A stretch of DNA of 24,328 bases from JAKACU01 sp021821185 (GCA_027343965.1 DAHWJX010000136.1:1-24328), one strand, 5' to 3'. Counted from the first letter of the stretch, positions 7,904 to 16,352 are shown. Translations and numbers: made by a program. The notes: generated by a model not told the origin, from the sequence alone.

Positions 7904-7956
7904 GTAAACGTGCAAAATATATCTTGATTTTATCTATTTATAGTATGAGTAAACGT
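7904..7956 (+). promoter_or_regulatory. Probable promoter/operator zone of the glycosylglycerate operon
   Basis: AT-rich sequence 40-90 bases upstream of the first gene, with two GTAAACGT words in direct orientation 45 bases apart. Both lie in imperfect cre-like contexts (two mismatches each to TGWNANCGNTNWCA), so catabolite or AraC/LacI-type control is possible. A TTGATT/TATAGT-like set is present between them but the spacing is poor, so no exact promoter is claimed. Confidence 0.3.
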
Positions 7957-7993
7957 TATTACACTGAGGTCAATTCCCAAGGGTGGTGATCAT

Positions 7994-9724
7994 GTGGATT
8001 TGACAAAAGTTAATTCAACTCTAGAGGTTCTGTTCCCATCACATGGTGAAGAAATATTTCATCGTATCGAACAGATCATCGATAATCATAAAAGTTCAAC
8101 AAGCAACCGGAGGTGGTCAGCTAAACAGTCATCGCTTTCTGAGCGGGATATCACTTTAATCACATATGCAGATCAAGTTTATGAAAGCGGATATCGGCCA
8201 TTAGTTTCCCTGCGAAGATTTCTAGACAAATATCTAAAGAATAACATCACATCAGTTCATATCTTGCCATTTTACCCCTACTCATCTGATGATGGGTTTT
8301 CGGTGATTGACTACAAGAGTGTCTCGGAGGATCTAGGCAACTGGGGAGATGTCCAATCACTAGGTGAATCGTTCCACTTAATGCTGGATGCGGTAATCAA
8401 TCATGTGTCCATTAAACATCAATGGTTTCAATCATTCCTGAACTCTGACTCTCCATATGAGAATTATTTTATACAACAAGACTCAAACTTTGATATCCGT
8501 GCAGTGACACGACCAAGATCTACACCACTATTTCATTCCTTCGAAACAAAGTCAGGTTCGAAACAAATTTGGACGACGTTTAGCAGGGATCAAGTAGATC
8601 TTAATTTTAAAAATTCCGATGTTGTTTTTGCTTGTATCGACGTTTTGCTATTTTATGCTCAACAAGGTGCTTCCATCATACGGCTTGACGCAATAGGATA
8701 TATATGGAAAGAAACGGGAACGAGTTGCTTAAACTTATCCCAAGCGCATTTGCTCGTGAAAATTTTTCGGTCAGTTCTGCATGAAACGTATCCGCATGTT
8801 CAGCTTATTACCGAAACGAACGTACCTCATGAAGAAAATATCGCGTATTTTGGTAATGGACAAGATGAGGCACAGATGGTTTACCAATTTTCCCTGGCAC
8901 CACTTGTGTTGTATTCCTTTTTGTTTGGAAATGCTCTGGCATTAACGCAATGGGCAACAGATCTAGAGTTTCCTGAAACGGATGCCACAGTTTTTAATTT
9001 TCTGGCATCACACGATGGCATTGGGGTGCTTCCGGCACGAGGGTTTCTTAGCGACGAACAAATTGAAAACATGGTAGAGAAAGTGAATCAAAAAGGTGGA
9101 CTAGTCTCTTATCGCGATACGGATAAAGGGAAGGTAACGTATGAAATCAATGCGACATGGTTGAGTGCTATTGCTGATCCTGATGAGCTACTTGAAATCC
9201 AGATAAAAAAGGTAGTGACAAGTTACGCTATCGCAATGTGTATGAAAGGGGTCCCTGGGATCTATATACACAGTATATTTGGTACACCTAACGATATGGC
9301 GGGATATCATTTCACAGGACATGCACGAACTGTGAACAGACGACGCTTGCGCATGGCAGAAGTGGAGACAGCCCTTGAAACACCGACTACGATGGCAGCG
9401 CAAATTTTCACACGGATGCAAGTGCTGTTTTCAGTCCGTACGGGTGAACCGCTATTTCATCCTCGCATGAAACAAATTATTTTACATCTTCACGAATCTG
9501 TCTTTGCGCTCATTCGATCAGACTCAACACAGAAGTCCAAAGTGATTTGCTTGCATAACGTTAGTTCGCTTTTTGTAGATGTCATGTTGGATGTAACAAA
9601 ATTAGGTGCAACGAAATTTTCTGCTTGCAATCTAGTAACGAATGAACAATGTACGCTTGAAGGAACGGCTTTAATTACGTTGCAGGCTTACGATTTTATG
9701 TGGTTAAAACTTACGGAAAAGTAA
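7994..9724 (+). CDS. ycjM: GH13_18 sugar phosphorylase, probable glucosylglycerate phosphorylase
   Basis: A 576-residue cytoplasmic (alpha/beta)8 enzyme. GH13 motifs are in place: ILPFYPYSSDDGFSV (90-104), DAVINH (132-137), IIRLDAIGY with nucleophile Asp232, LITETN with acid/base Glu274, and FLASHD with Asp341. The segment GVPGIYIHSIFGTPND followed by TG-x-ART-x-NRRRL fits the glucosylglycerate phosphorylase (YcjM) branch of GH13_18 better than sucrose phosphorylase. Such enzymes convert glucosylglycerate plus phosphate to alpha-glucose-1-phosphate and D-glycerate. A glycerate kinase two genes downstream supports the glycerate product. Start is GTG at 7994 with GGGTGGTG upstream. It is the first gene of a nine-gene plus-strand operon. 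A related acceptor specificity cannot be excluded without assay. Confidence 0.85.
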   Translation: MDLTKVNSTLEVLFPSHGEEIFHRIEQIIDNHKSSTSNRRWSAKQSSLSERDITLITYADQVYESGYRPLVSLRRFLDKYLKNNITSVHILPFYPYSSDDGFSVIDYKSVSEDLGNWGDVQSLGESFHLMLDAVINHVSIKHQWFQSFLNSDSPYENYFIQQDSNFDIRAVTRPRSTPLFHSFETKSGSKQIWTTFSRDQVDLNFKNSDVVFACIDVLLFYAQQGASIIRLDAIGYIWKETGTSCLNLSQAHLLVKIFRSVLHETYPHVQLITETNVPHEENIAYFGNGQDEAQMVYQFSLAPLVLYSFLFGNALALTQWATDLEFPETDATVFNFLASHDGIGVLPARGFLSDEQIENMVEKVNQKGGLVSYRDTDKGKVTYEINATWLSAIADPDELLEIQIKKVVTSYAIAMCMKGVPGIYIHSIFGTPNDMAGYHFTGHARTVNRRRLRMAEVETALETPTTMAAQIFTRMQVLFSVRTGEPLFHPRMKQIILHLHESVFALIRSDSTQKSKVICLHNVSSLFVDVMLDVTKLGATKFSACNLVTNEQCTLEGTALITLQAYDFMWLKLTEK

Positions 9725-9753
9725 GCTGGATCGAATGGAGGTTCTGCTTAGAA

Positions 9754-10860
9754 ATGTCCGCCAAACGAGAGTTGCGTATAGGGATGATCGGTCATCGTTT
9801 TATGGGTCGTGTGCATAGCCATGCCTACCGTAATGTGGGCACATTCTTTGACGTGCCTTTTACGCCCATATTACAAGTAATTGCCGGGACAAACATCCAA
9901 TCTGTTGAACAAGCCGCTCATACTTTGGGCTTTAAGGAAGCAGAATCTGACTGGCATCGTTTGATCGAACGCAATGATATAGATGTTATTGATATTGCAG
10001 CACCGAATGATATGCATGCTGCTATTGCCATTGCAGCAAGCCAAGCTGGTAAAGCAGTACTTTGTGAAAAACCATTGGCTATTAATCTCTCTGAAGCACA
10101 GACTATGTATCGAACGGTTGTTGCGCATGATACTGCCCATATGATCTGCCATAATTATCGGTTTGTTCCTGCAATACAATTAGCTCATGATTTGATTCAA
10201 GAAGGCCGACTTGGACAAATTCGGCAGATCAGGGCACACTATTTACAAGATTGGATGCTCGATCAACCACATAGATCTTCGTGGAGGTTTTCAAAAAGTC
10301 GCAGTGGATCTGGGGCGCTCGGCGATCTGGGAGCTCATAGTATTGACCTGGCACGATTTTTAGTGGGGGAATTTTCCGAAGTCGTTTCATTGCTCCACCA
10401 AGGCATTCGTGATGAAGTGGATTCTGTAGATGATAGTTGTATGTTTTTGGCAAATTTCCAAAGTGGAGCTACTGGAATTTTTGAAGCAACGAGGATGTCA
10501 CCTGGCAATCGTAATAGCAATCGCATAGAAATCGATGGTGATAAGGGGTCGCTTCGCTGGGACTTAGAAAGCATGAACCTACTTCAATTATATCTTCATG
10601 AGGACGATGAAAAAATGCAGGGGTTTCGCACGATTCACTGCACATCTCCTGTTCATCCTTACGCTAGTCATTATTGGCCAGCTGGACATAGTATTGGCTA
10701 TGAGACCACATTTATCACATTGATATCGCAATTTCTAATCGGAATTTCCCACGGACGTTGTCAGAGCCCTGATTTTTATGATGGATATAGAAATCAACTG
10801 ATCTTGGATGCGGTTGAACGCTCAGCTGTTCATCATAGCTGGATGACGGTTCCACTATAA
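9754..10860 (+). CDS. ycjS: Gfo/Idh/MocA NAD-dependent oxidoreductase, YcjS-like glucoside 3-dehydrogenase
   Basis: A 368-residue dehydrogenase. The Rossmann start GMIGHRFMGRVHSHAY (10-25), CEKP (104-107; the Lys-Pro pair lies in the cofactor/catalytic site), HNYRF (133-137) and GDLGAHSIDLA (190-200; the His is catalytic in this family) are visible. I start at the ATG at 9754, with GGAGG 12 bases before it, because the upstream in-frame codons overlap the phosphorylase gene. In E. coli, YcjS oxidises the 3-OH of glucosides in an NAD-dependent, reversible reaction. Together with YcjQ- and YcjR-like proteins in the same operon it would complete a guloside-to-glucoside interconversion. The family is large, so the specific role is inferred from the neighbours. 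Confidence 0.8.
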   Translation: MSAKRELRIGMIGHRFMGRVHSHAYRNVGTFFDVPFTPILQVIAGTNIQSVEQAAHTLGFKEAESDWHRLIERNDIDVIDIAAPNDMHAAIAIAASQAGKAVLCEKPLAINLSEAQTMYRTVVAHDTAHMICHNYRFVPAIQLAHDLIQEGRLGQIRQIRAHYLQDWMLDQPHRSSWRFSKSRSGSGALGDLGAHSIDLARFLVGEFSEVVSLLHQGIRDEVDSVDDSCMFLANFQSGATGIFEATRMSPGNRNSNRIEIDGDKGSLRWDLESMNLLQLYLHEDDEKMQGFRTIHCTSPVHPYASHYWPAGHSIGYETTFITLISQFLIGISHGRCQSPDFYDGYRNQLILDAVERSAVHHSWMTVPL

Positions 10861-10890
10861 ATTCGTGTAGCTAGAAACGAGGGTTATACC

Positions 10891-12033
10891 ATGGGGTTCA
10901 AAGTTGTCGTTGCATCTGATTCCTTTAAAGGGAGTCTTAGCAGTGAAGATGTCATTCGGGCTGTAGAAAAAGCTGCAGCAAGTTTGGATCCAAGTATTAT
11001 TGTGCAGGGTATTGCTATCGCAGATGGCGGAGAAGGAACCTTGGCTGCAATTGAACGAGCCGTATCGACGCGAAGATATGAATTCCTTGTGGAGGACTCT
11101 CTCGGCCGTAACTTGACTGCAGGCTACATTACAATCGGACAAACGGCCATCATTGAAATGGCTCAAGTATGTGGATTGACGCAATTAACAGAGCAGGAAC
11201 GAAACCCTCTTTTTACAAGTAGCTATGGCCTGGGACAACTGATTGCACATGCACTAGATAATCCATTAGTGGGTTCCATTTCGATTGCCATTGGAGGTTC
11301 ATCTACTAACGATGCTGGCGTAGGTATGGCTCAGGCGCTTGGCTTTGATGCAATGGATATGCAGGGTAATCCTATTGGCCGAGGTGGAATAAATTTAGGC
11401 GATTTACACCATTTTGATTGTGGAAATGTACATCCTCGGCTTCATAAAGTTCCGATCACTGTTATGTGCGACGTTCAAAATCCGCTCTTAGGCGAACAAG
11501 GTGCTACGCACGTCTATGCACCTCAAAAAGGTGCTACACTGGAAGCCATTTGCGTATTAGAACGCAATATGCGACATGTTGCAAAGAAATATTATGAGTT
11601 TGTGTTGCGGGATGTGGCCAATGTTCCCGGTTCTGGGGCCGCCGGTGGTACAGCAGCTGGACTTTTAACTTTTTGTGGTGCAACTTTAGTACCAGGAATT
11701 GATGTGATTTTAGATTTAGTTGAATTTGAACGTTTTATCGCCGATGCAGATCTAATTATTACCGGTGAAGGCCGAACTGATTCTCAAACAAAAAACGGGA
11801 AAGTTGTTCTTGGCGTAGCAAGACGTGCGTTACGATTGAAAAAAAGTGTAGTTTGCATTTCTGGTGCGCTCTCAGATGATATCGACTATCTCTATGGGTG
11901 TGGCGTTACTGCTGTATTTAGCCTGTGCACAGGACCTATGTCACAAGCCAATGCAATGAAAGATGCAGCAAATCTTCTTACGTTTGCAGCGAGCAACGTG
12001 CTACGTCTTTATCAAAGATCAATTCCGAAGTGA
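10891..12033 (+). CDS. garK: Glycerate kinase (GarK/GlxK family)
   Basis: A 380-residue cytoplasmic kinase of the class I glycerate kinase family. Signature blocks are intact: DSFKGSLSS (10-18), ADGGEGT (44-50), GGSSTNDAG (135-143), PGSGAAGG (246-253) and TGEGRTDSQT (291-300). Members phosphorylate D-glycerate, mostly to 2-phosphoglycerate, which enters lower glycolysis. Length is normal for the family. It begins 30 bases after the YcjS-like gene with an ACGAGGG ribosome binding site. The E. coli ycj cluster has no glycerate kinase; its presence here fits the glycerate released by the phosphorylase and is the strongest clue to the pathway's substrate. Confidence 0.93.
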   Translation: MGFKVVVASDSFKGSLSSEDVIRAVEKAAASLDPSIIVQGIAIADGGEGTLAAIERAVSTRRYEFLVEDSLGRNLTAGYITIGQTAIIEMAQVCGLTQLTEQERNPLFTSSYGLGQLIAHALDNPLVGSISIAIGGSSTNDAGVGMAQALGFDAMDMQGNPIGRGGINLGDLHHFDCGNVHPRLHKVPITVMCDVQNPLLGEQGATHVYAPQKGATLEAICVLERNMRHVAKKYYEFVLRDVANVPGSGAAGGTAAGLLTFCGATLVPGIDVILDLVEFERFIADADLIITGEGRTDSQTKNGKVVLGVARRALRLKKSVVCISGALSDDIDYLYGCGVTAVFSLCTGPMSQANAMKDAANLLTFAASNVLRLYQRSIPK

Positions 12034-12229
12034 ACATGGGGCGTAAAGTTCGAAATCTAGATTTCATTTTCAGATTGTTTAATCATTAACATGTATTTTA
12101 TACAAATTAACCTTGATATTATCCATGGAGAAATCATTATAGTGATTTTATAATCTTATTAACAAAGCTATTTTAGAAATTTTTCGAGTGTTTTAATGAT
12201 CTGTAAATTTCGGAAGGTGGTAGAAATAC
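12034..12229. other. 196-bp AT-rich gap inside the operon
   Basis: This is the largest break in the plus-strand operon. It contains the perfect palindrome GAAATCTAGATTTC (12052-12065), a possible operator or weak stem-loop, and a likely internal promoter at 12126-12154. It divides the operon into a catabolic half (phosphorylase, dehydrogenase, kinase) and a second half (dehydrogenase, regulator, epimerase, transporter). Confidence 0.5.
12126..12154 (+). promoter_or_regulatory. Internal promoter upstream of the YcjQ-like gene
   Basis: TGGAGA (12126-12131), a 17-base spacer, then TATAAT (12149-12154). A second combination, TTGATA (12113-12118) with TATAGT (12138-12143), has a 19-base spacer. 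It would allow the AraC gene and transporter to be made at a basal level before induction of the first promoter. Confidence 0.5.
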
Positions 12230-13282
12230 GTGCCAAAGCGATTAGTTGCAACAGCGCCACGGGTGGCCGAATTACTGGATTATACGGATCCATCACTAGA
12301 AGACACACAAGTGCGAGTTGCAATTTCTCATGCCAGTCCAAAACACGGGTCTGAATTAGCTGCATTTCGGGGAGAAAGCCCACATGATGAAGACTATTAC
12401 GATGATGACTGGAAATTATTTTTACCGAGACAATCACAAAAAGGCGTTCCGTTTGGAGATTGGAATCTAGGGAATCAATGGGTTGGTATAGTGACCGAGG
12501 TAGGGGCGGGAATCGATGATGTTCAAGTTGGTGACCGGTTGTGTGGCTATGGAGGTATTCGTGAGACGCACCTTGTTACGGTGGGTAAGGATCAACGACT
12601 TAAGAAAATGCCTGTCGATATGCCTTGGCAAAATGCTGTATGTTTTGACCCTGCGCAATTTGCCCTTGGTGCCGTGAGAGATAGCGGACTAAAGCTTGGT
12701 GATACAGTTATCGTGGTTGGATTGGGTGCTATTGGCCAATTAGCAGTACAAATGTGCAAATTGGCTGGAGCTTCCCTCGTTATTGCGGTTGATCCCATTG
12801 CATCGCGTCGAGAAATTGCACGACTTGTCGGGGCTGACGTTGTCATGGATCCTGATACGATGGATGTGGGTTTCGAAGCTAAGAAATTGACAAATCATTT
12901 GGGTGTTGATGTGGTACTCGAAACAAGTGCACATTGGAAGGCATTACAACAGGCATTGCGAGGACTTGCCTATGGCGGAACCATTGCGTACGCAGGGTGG
13001 GCCCGTCCCTTTGGAGAAGGACTTGATTTAGGACGTGAAGCACATTTTAATGCTGGACAGATTGTTTTTTCAAGAGCTTGTAGCGAACCTAACCGGGATT
13101 ATCCCCGGTGGTCATGGAAACGTATTCAGGATGAATGCTGGAGTTTATTACAATCGAACCAGTTGAATTGTCTACCATTGATTGAACCAGTTGTATCATT
13201 TGAAGATTGTGGATTTGCTTATATGGAACATGTCGACAGGCATCCTGAGACAAGTATTAAACTAGGAATTGTATTTCCATGA
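12230..13282 (+). CDS. ycjQ: YcjQ-like medium-chain dehydrogenase (guloside 3-dehydrogenase)
   Basis: A 350-residue MDR-family dehydrogenase. It opens with LVATAPRVAELL and has ASPKHGSE (35-42), CFDPAQFALGAVRD (138-151), a GLGAIG nucleotide-binding loop (164-169), and SRACSEPNRDYPRWSWKRI near residue 275. All of these closely match what I recall of E. coli YcjQ, including overall length. The four-cysteine structural zinc site of classical alcohol dehydrogenases is absent. In E. coli, YcjQ interconverts D-gulosides and 3-keto-D-gulosides with NAD(H). Start is GTG at 12230 with GGAAGGTGG upstream. The stop overlaps the AraC start (ATGA). Confidence in orthology is high; the physiological glycone is not known. 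Confidence 0.87.
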   Translation: MPKRLVATAPRVAELLDYTDPSLEDTQVRVAISHASPKHGSELAAFRGESPHDEDYYDDDWKLFLPRQSQKGVPFGDWNLGNQWVGIVTEVGAGIDDVQVGDRLCGYGGIRETHLVTVGKDQRLKKMPVDMPWQNAVCFDPAQFALGAVRDSGLKLGDTVIVVGLGAIGQLAVQMCKLAGASLVIAVDPIASRREIARLVGADVVMDPDTMDVGFEAKKLTNHLGVDVVLETSAHWKALQQALRGLAYGGTIAYAGWARPFGEGLDLGREAHFNAGQIVFSRACSEPNRDYPRWSWKRIQDECWSLLQSNQLNCLPLIEPVVSFEDCGFAYMEHVDRHPETSIKLGIVFP

Positions 13283-14139
13283 CGGAAAAAAACGGCGTTT
13301 CACAGTTGCAAAATGAATATCTAACCTTTCTTCTTAGTCAGGCCCGAATTCAGGTAGTTGCCGTTGATATTCATGAAAGAACTGAAATGAGTACGTTTAA
13401 TCGTAGCCGTCCTGAGTACGTCATGTCTTATCACAAAATGGGTAATGCAAACCTTCGCGTCAACAACAAGGTCTATGCAGTGACTCCAGGTACAGTAGTT
13501 CTTATACCGCCTAATGTTGCACATGATCATTATAAAACTTCTACGGAACGAACAGTTTTCATGTGGTGGCATTTTACGTATAAAATTTCTGGATCGTTGG
13601 ACGTACTCAAATTTTTTAACTTTCCTTTAACGTTTCAACCGTTACTAGCAAATCGTTTTGAAAGTGTATTTAACGAATTTGTAGGAGCAACCAAGGATTC
13701 CAACCAGTTTCCCAAGGTATTGCTCAGAGAAGCAAAAGCACTGGAATTACTGTACTTATTACTTGAAAGCGCCATCAGGCAATCAATAACATCATTACAA
13801 TTTAGCAATGATTCTGAACGATTTTTTCTTATTCTTTCTGATATGGTCAAGTGTCCGGAACAGAAATTTTCTCTATCCGAGTTGTCAGATCGGTTGCACC
13901 TTCATCCAACCTATGTAAGTAACCGTTTTCGAATGTTGTTTGGGAAATCTCTTGGGCAAGTTCAACGTGATCTGCGGATAGATAAAGCAAAAACGCTATT
14001 ATCGACCACAAGTTTTTCCGTTGCAGAAGTTGCGGAGAATGTGGGTTTGCAAGGAAATTCGGAATTGACACGTATGTTTACGAGGTATGTGGGCTTGACG
14101 CCTTCTCAGTACCGAAACATTTCGACACGAGAGAGATGA
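13279..14139 (+). CDS. AraC-family transcriptional regulator of the operon
   Basis: A 286-residue regulator. The N-terminal part carries a cupin-like sugar-sensing domain (NLRVNNKVYAVTPGTVVLIPPNVAHDHY spans about residues 53-81, with the VLIPP and H-x-Y features). The C-terminal 95 residues hold two helix-turn-helix motifs: LSELSDRLHLHPTYVSNRF (about 200-218) and FSVAEVAENVGLQGNSELTRMF (about 246-268), ending GLTPSQYRN. Its ATG overlaps the ycjQ-like stop by four bases. Being encoded within the operon, it probably responds to the imported glycoside or an early intermediate and acts at the 7900-7960 or 12050-12150 regions. No binding site can be assigned. Confidence 0.9.
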   Translation: MTEKNGVSQLQNEYLTFLLSQARIQVVAVDIHERTEMSTFNRSRPEYVMSYHKMGNANLRVNNKVYAVTPGTVVLIPPNVAHDHYKTSTERTVFMWWHFTYKISGSLDVLKFFNFPLTFQPLLANRFESVFNEFVGATKDSNQFPKVLLREAKALELLYLLLESAIRQSITSLQFSNDSERFFLILSDMVKCPEQKFSLSELSDRLHLHPTYVSNRFRMLFGKSLGQVQRDLRIDKAKTLLSTTSFSVAEVAENVGLQGNSELTRMFTRYVGLTPSQYRNISTRER

Positions 14140-14144
14140 TCAGT

Positions 14145-14942
14145 ATGGATTTTGGGGTTCAACTTAGAGCAAACTTTGGTACAACCTTTCTTGAACGAAT
14201 TGAAACCTTAGCATCTGCCAAGATTTTTATCGCTGAAATTGACGGTAAGGATTTGCTCGATCAGCATTATGCTGTCATGGCCAGTGCAAAAGCTAATGAT
14301 ATTTCAATATCCACAGTAAGCGGTGGATATCGTGGCTGGATTGGTCACTTAGATAAAGAAATGCGTGATTATGCTTTAAATGATATCGAAGATATTTTAG
14401 ATAAATGTGCTTTGATTGGCGCCAAGGGTATCGTTGTTCCGGCATCCTATGGTATGTACTCTACACGTTTAAATGCGAAAGTCGCTCCGCGTTCGCTACA
14501 AGAGGATGAATCCATTTTGCTGGATGGCCTAGCGAGATTACAGCGTAGGGCTGTGGAAACAGGAACCTATGTGTATTTGGAACCATTGAATCGCTATGAG
14601 GATTATATGCTCAATACTTTGGAACAAGCCGCCAAACTCATTGTTGATGGAGGATTTACGAATATTAAATTAACAGCTGATACGTTTCATATGAACATTG
14701 AGGAAAAAGATCCAGCACAAAGTATTCGAAATTGGCAGCATCTTATTGGCCATGTGCATGTGGCTGACACCAATAGACTACAACCTGGGCTTGGCCATTT
14801 TGATTTCAAGAAACTGTTTGTCGCATTAGAAGAAGTTCATTATGAAGGGACTGTTATTGTGGAATCTTCGTGGGAAGGGAATCTTCGTAACAGCCTTGAA
14901 ACTTGTATGATCTACCTAAAAGCACAACATGAGAGGTGGTGA
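14145..14942 (+). CDS. ycjR: YcjR-like 3-keto-glucoside/guloside C4-epimerase
   Basis: A 265-residue TIM-barrel protein of the xylose isomerase-like family. Counting from this ATG, the four metal ligands are Glu146 (YLEPLNRYEDY), Asp179 (TADTFHMN), His205 (GHVHVAD) and Glu240 (VIVESS). Segments GGYRGWIG, KGIVVP-x-x-x-GM, PRSL and HMNIEE match what I recall of E. coli YcjR. YcjR epimerises 3-keto-D-glucosides and 3-keto-D-gulosides at C4 in a metal-dependent reaction. The ATG at 14145 is chosen because MDFGVQ aligns with the start of YcjR and GAGAGAG lies nine bases upstream. The ATG at 14136, overlapping the AraC stop as ATGA, is a close alternative. Confidence 0.87.
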   Translation: MDFGVQLRANFGTTFLERIETLASAKIFIAEIDGKDLLDQHYAVMASAKANDISISTVSGGYRGWIGHLDKEMRDYALNDIEDILDKCALIGAKGIVVPASYGMYSTRLNAKVAPRSLQEDESILLDGLARLQRRAVETGTYVYLEPLNRYEDYMLNTLEQAAKLIVDGGFTNIKLTADTFHMNIEEKDPAQSIRNWQHLIGHVHVADTNRLQPGLGHFDFKKLFVALEEVHYEGTVIVESSWEGNLRNSLETCMIYLKAQHERW

Positions 14943-14998
14943 TGGACAACTCGACAATTGTATTAACACATCAATGTAGTCAAACATTAAGGGGGTAA
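14942..14998 (+). CDS. Possible 18-residue coupling/leader ORF before the binding protein
   Basis: The ycjR stop overlaps an ATG (TGATG), preceded by GAGAGGTGG, and opens an 18-codon ORF (MDNSTIVLTHQCSQTLRG). Its TAA sits just after the AAGGGGG ribosome binding site of the next gene. It may serve translational coupling or have no function; such short frames also arise by chance. Confidence 0.25.
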   Translation: MDNSTIVLTHQCSQTLRG

Positions 14999-15004
14999 TT
15001 ACAA

Positions 15005-16321
15005 ATGAAAAAGACAAAAACGACGATTGCAATTGTCTTGGGGTCTTCAACACTCTTACTGGGACTTCAGGTGTTAGGTGCTTCCGGGTTTCAAGGAGCA
15101 CAAAAACATACAACACCAAGCATTAAGATCAAACTGTGGGATCAATTTACGGCTCCAGCCGATGCTAAGGTCATGCAAACGATTATCAATAATTTTGAGA
15201 AGTTGCATCCTAACATTTCAATCACACGTACTGCCATGCAAGATCAAAGTATGCAAGAAGTGATTAAGCCAGCCTTGATGAGCGGACAGGGTCCCGATCT
15301 ATTCGCTTATGATACAGGGCCGGGATATCTAGGGGTACTTGCCAAGGATGGCCAACTGTTAAATATCACGTCGTATGCTAAGGCAAACGGATGGTATCAA
15401 AGATTCCCGCAGTGGATTTTGCATACCACTTCAATTAATGGTCAATTGTATGGTCTTGGAAATGAAGTTCAGGCTCTTGGCGTTTACTATAACAAGGCTA
15501 TTTTCTCCAAGTACCATCTTGCTGTCCCCAAAACCTATGGCCAGTTTTTACATGTAGCTCAGGTGTTGAAAGATCATCATATGGTAGCACTTGAAGTGAT
15601 GGATAAGGATCAATGGCCGGGATTTCACCTTGAAAGTGCATTTTATACAGCGATAGCTGGTCGTCAAGCGGTGCAAAATGTCATTGATCTAAAAACGAAG
15701 GCCGGTTGGAATCAACCCATTTTTGCACAGGCACTCAATGATCTGCGTCAACTGGTCGTTAAGGGATATACGAACCCATCGCCGCTTGCAGTTTCTTATG
15801 ATAATGGTAACAATGCATTTATTGCAGGGAAGGCAGCCATGGATTTGACTGGCAGTTGGATGGTAACTGAATTGTATCAAAAAATGGGCAATAAGGTTGG
15901 ATTCTTTCCGCTACCTCCTAAAAACCCATCACAACCTGATATAGCACCAGGTGGACTCGGCGGAGCCATGCTTATTTCCAAGCATACGAAAAATCCTGCC
16001 GCAGTTGAATCGTTCTTGAATTATATGCTGTCAAATCAAACATCATCGATTTGGTTGAATGATAATATGATTCCACCAAACAAGTCAGCAGCTAAAGCTC
16101 ATATCAAGGATGCTAACCCCTTGTTCAAACAAGTGGTAAACGTCATTGACAATCCTGCAGGAATGTCATACAGCTTGGATGTACTCATGCCGCAGCAAGT
16201 CAATGATGTAACGCAAAATGATATTCAAGAAGTATTGGCAGGCACGATTTCGGGTCAGCAAGCTGTGGCTGATAAAGAAAATGCATTGAAACAAGCGATT
16301 GCAAGCGGTGCTTATTACTAA
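15005..16321 (+). CDS. ycjN: ABC sugar-binding protein (YcjN-like)
   Basis: A 438-residue extracellular solute-binding protein, family 1. Residues 1-30 form a signal sequence (KKTKTT then a hydrophobic core), but no lipobox cysteine follows; the first residues after the core are GASGFQGAQKH. The mature domain starts near IKIKLWDQFTAPADAK. Typical features include FEKLHPNISI, GQGPDLFAYD, LGVYYNKAIF, and INGQLYGLGNE. AAGGGGG lies about ten bases before the ATG. As part of the operon it probably binds the glycosylglycerate (glucosyl or gulosyl form), though the ligand is not readable from sequence. It is only distantly similar to the UgpB-like protein in this window. Confidence 0.85.
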   Translation: MKKTKTTIAIVLGSSTLLLGLQVLGASGFQGAQKHTTPSIKIKLWDQFTAPADAKVMQTIINNFEKLHPNISITRTAMQDQSMQEVIKPALMSGQGPDLFAYDTGPGYLGVLAKDGQLLNITSYAKANGWYQRFPQWILHTTSINGQLYGLGNEVQALGVYYNKAIFSKYHLAVPKTYGQFLHVAQVLKDHHMVALEVMDKDQWPGFHLESAFYTAIAGRQAVQNVIDLKTKAGWNQPIFAQALNDLRQLVVKGYTNPSPLAVSYDNGNNAFIAGKAAMDLTGSWMVTELYQKMGNKVGFFPLPPKNPSQPDIAPGGLGGAMLISKHTKNPAAVESFLNYMLSNQTSSIWLNDNMIPPNKSAAKAHIKDANPLFKQVVNVIDNPAGMSYSLDVLMPQQVNDVTQNDIQEVLAGTISGQQAVADKENALKQAIASGAYY

Positions 16322-16352
16322 AAACCACCAATTGTACTCGTTATAACTACAC

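Larger units (their letters stand above)
7479..7993. other. 515-bp divergent intergenic region between ugp and glycosylglycerate operons
   Basis: It holds the promoters of two divergent operons. Seen in it: a 54-base repeat with hairpin (7622-7675); the palindrome GATTGCTACAGCAATC (7757-7772); the palindrome TAAGCATGCTTA (7816-7827); and two GTAAACGT words (7904-7911 and 7949-7956). A 28-codon open frame at 7716-7802 lacks a ribosome binding site and is not called. The palindromes are candidate operators, for instance for the AraC protein of the plus-strand operon, but none can be assigned from sequence alone. Confidence 0.5.

Noticed and set aside
7994..9724. Sucrose phosphorylase or amylosucrase for the GH13 gene
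   Set aside because: No sucrose genes nearby; the IYIHSIFGTPND region and the glycerate kinase neighbour fit the glucosylglycerate phosphorylase branch better.
10855..11184. 109-codon minus-strand frame over the glycerate kinase start
   Set aside because: Antisense shadow; the glycerate kinase on the plus strand has all family motifs.
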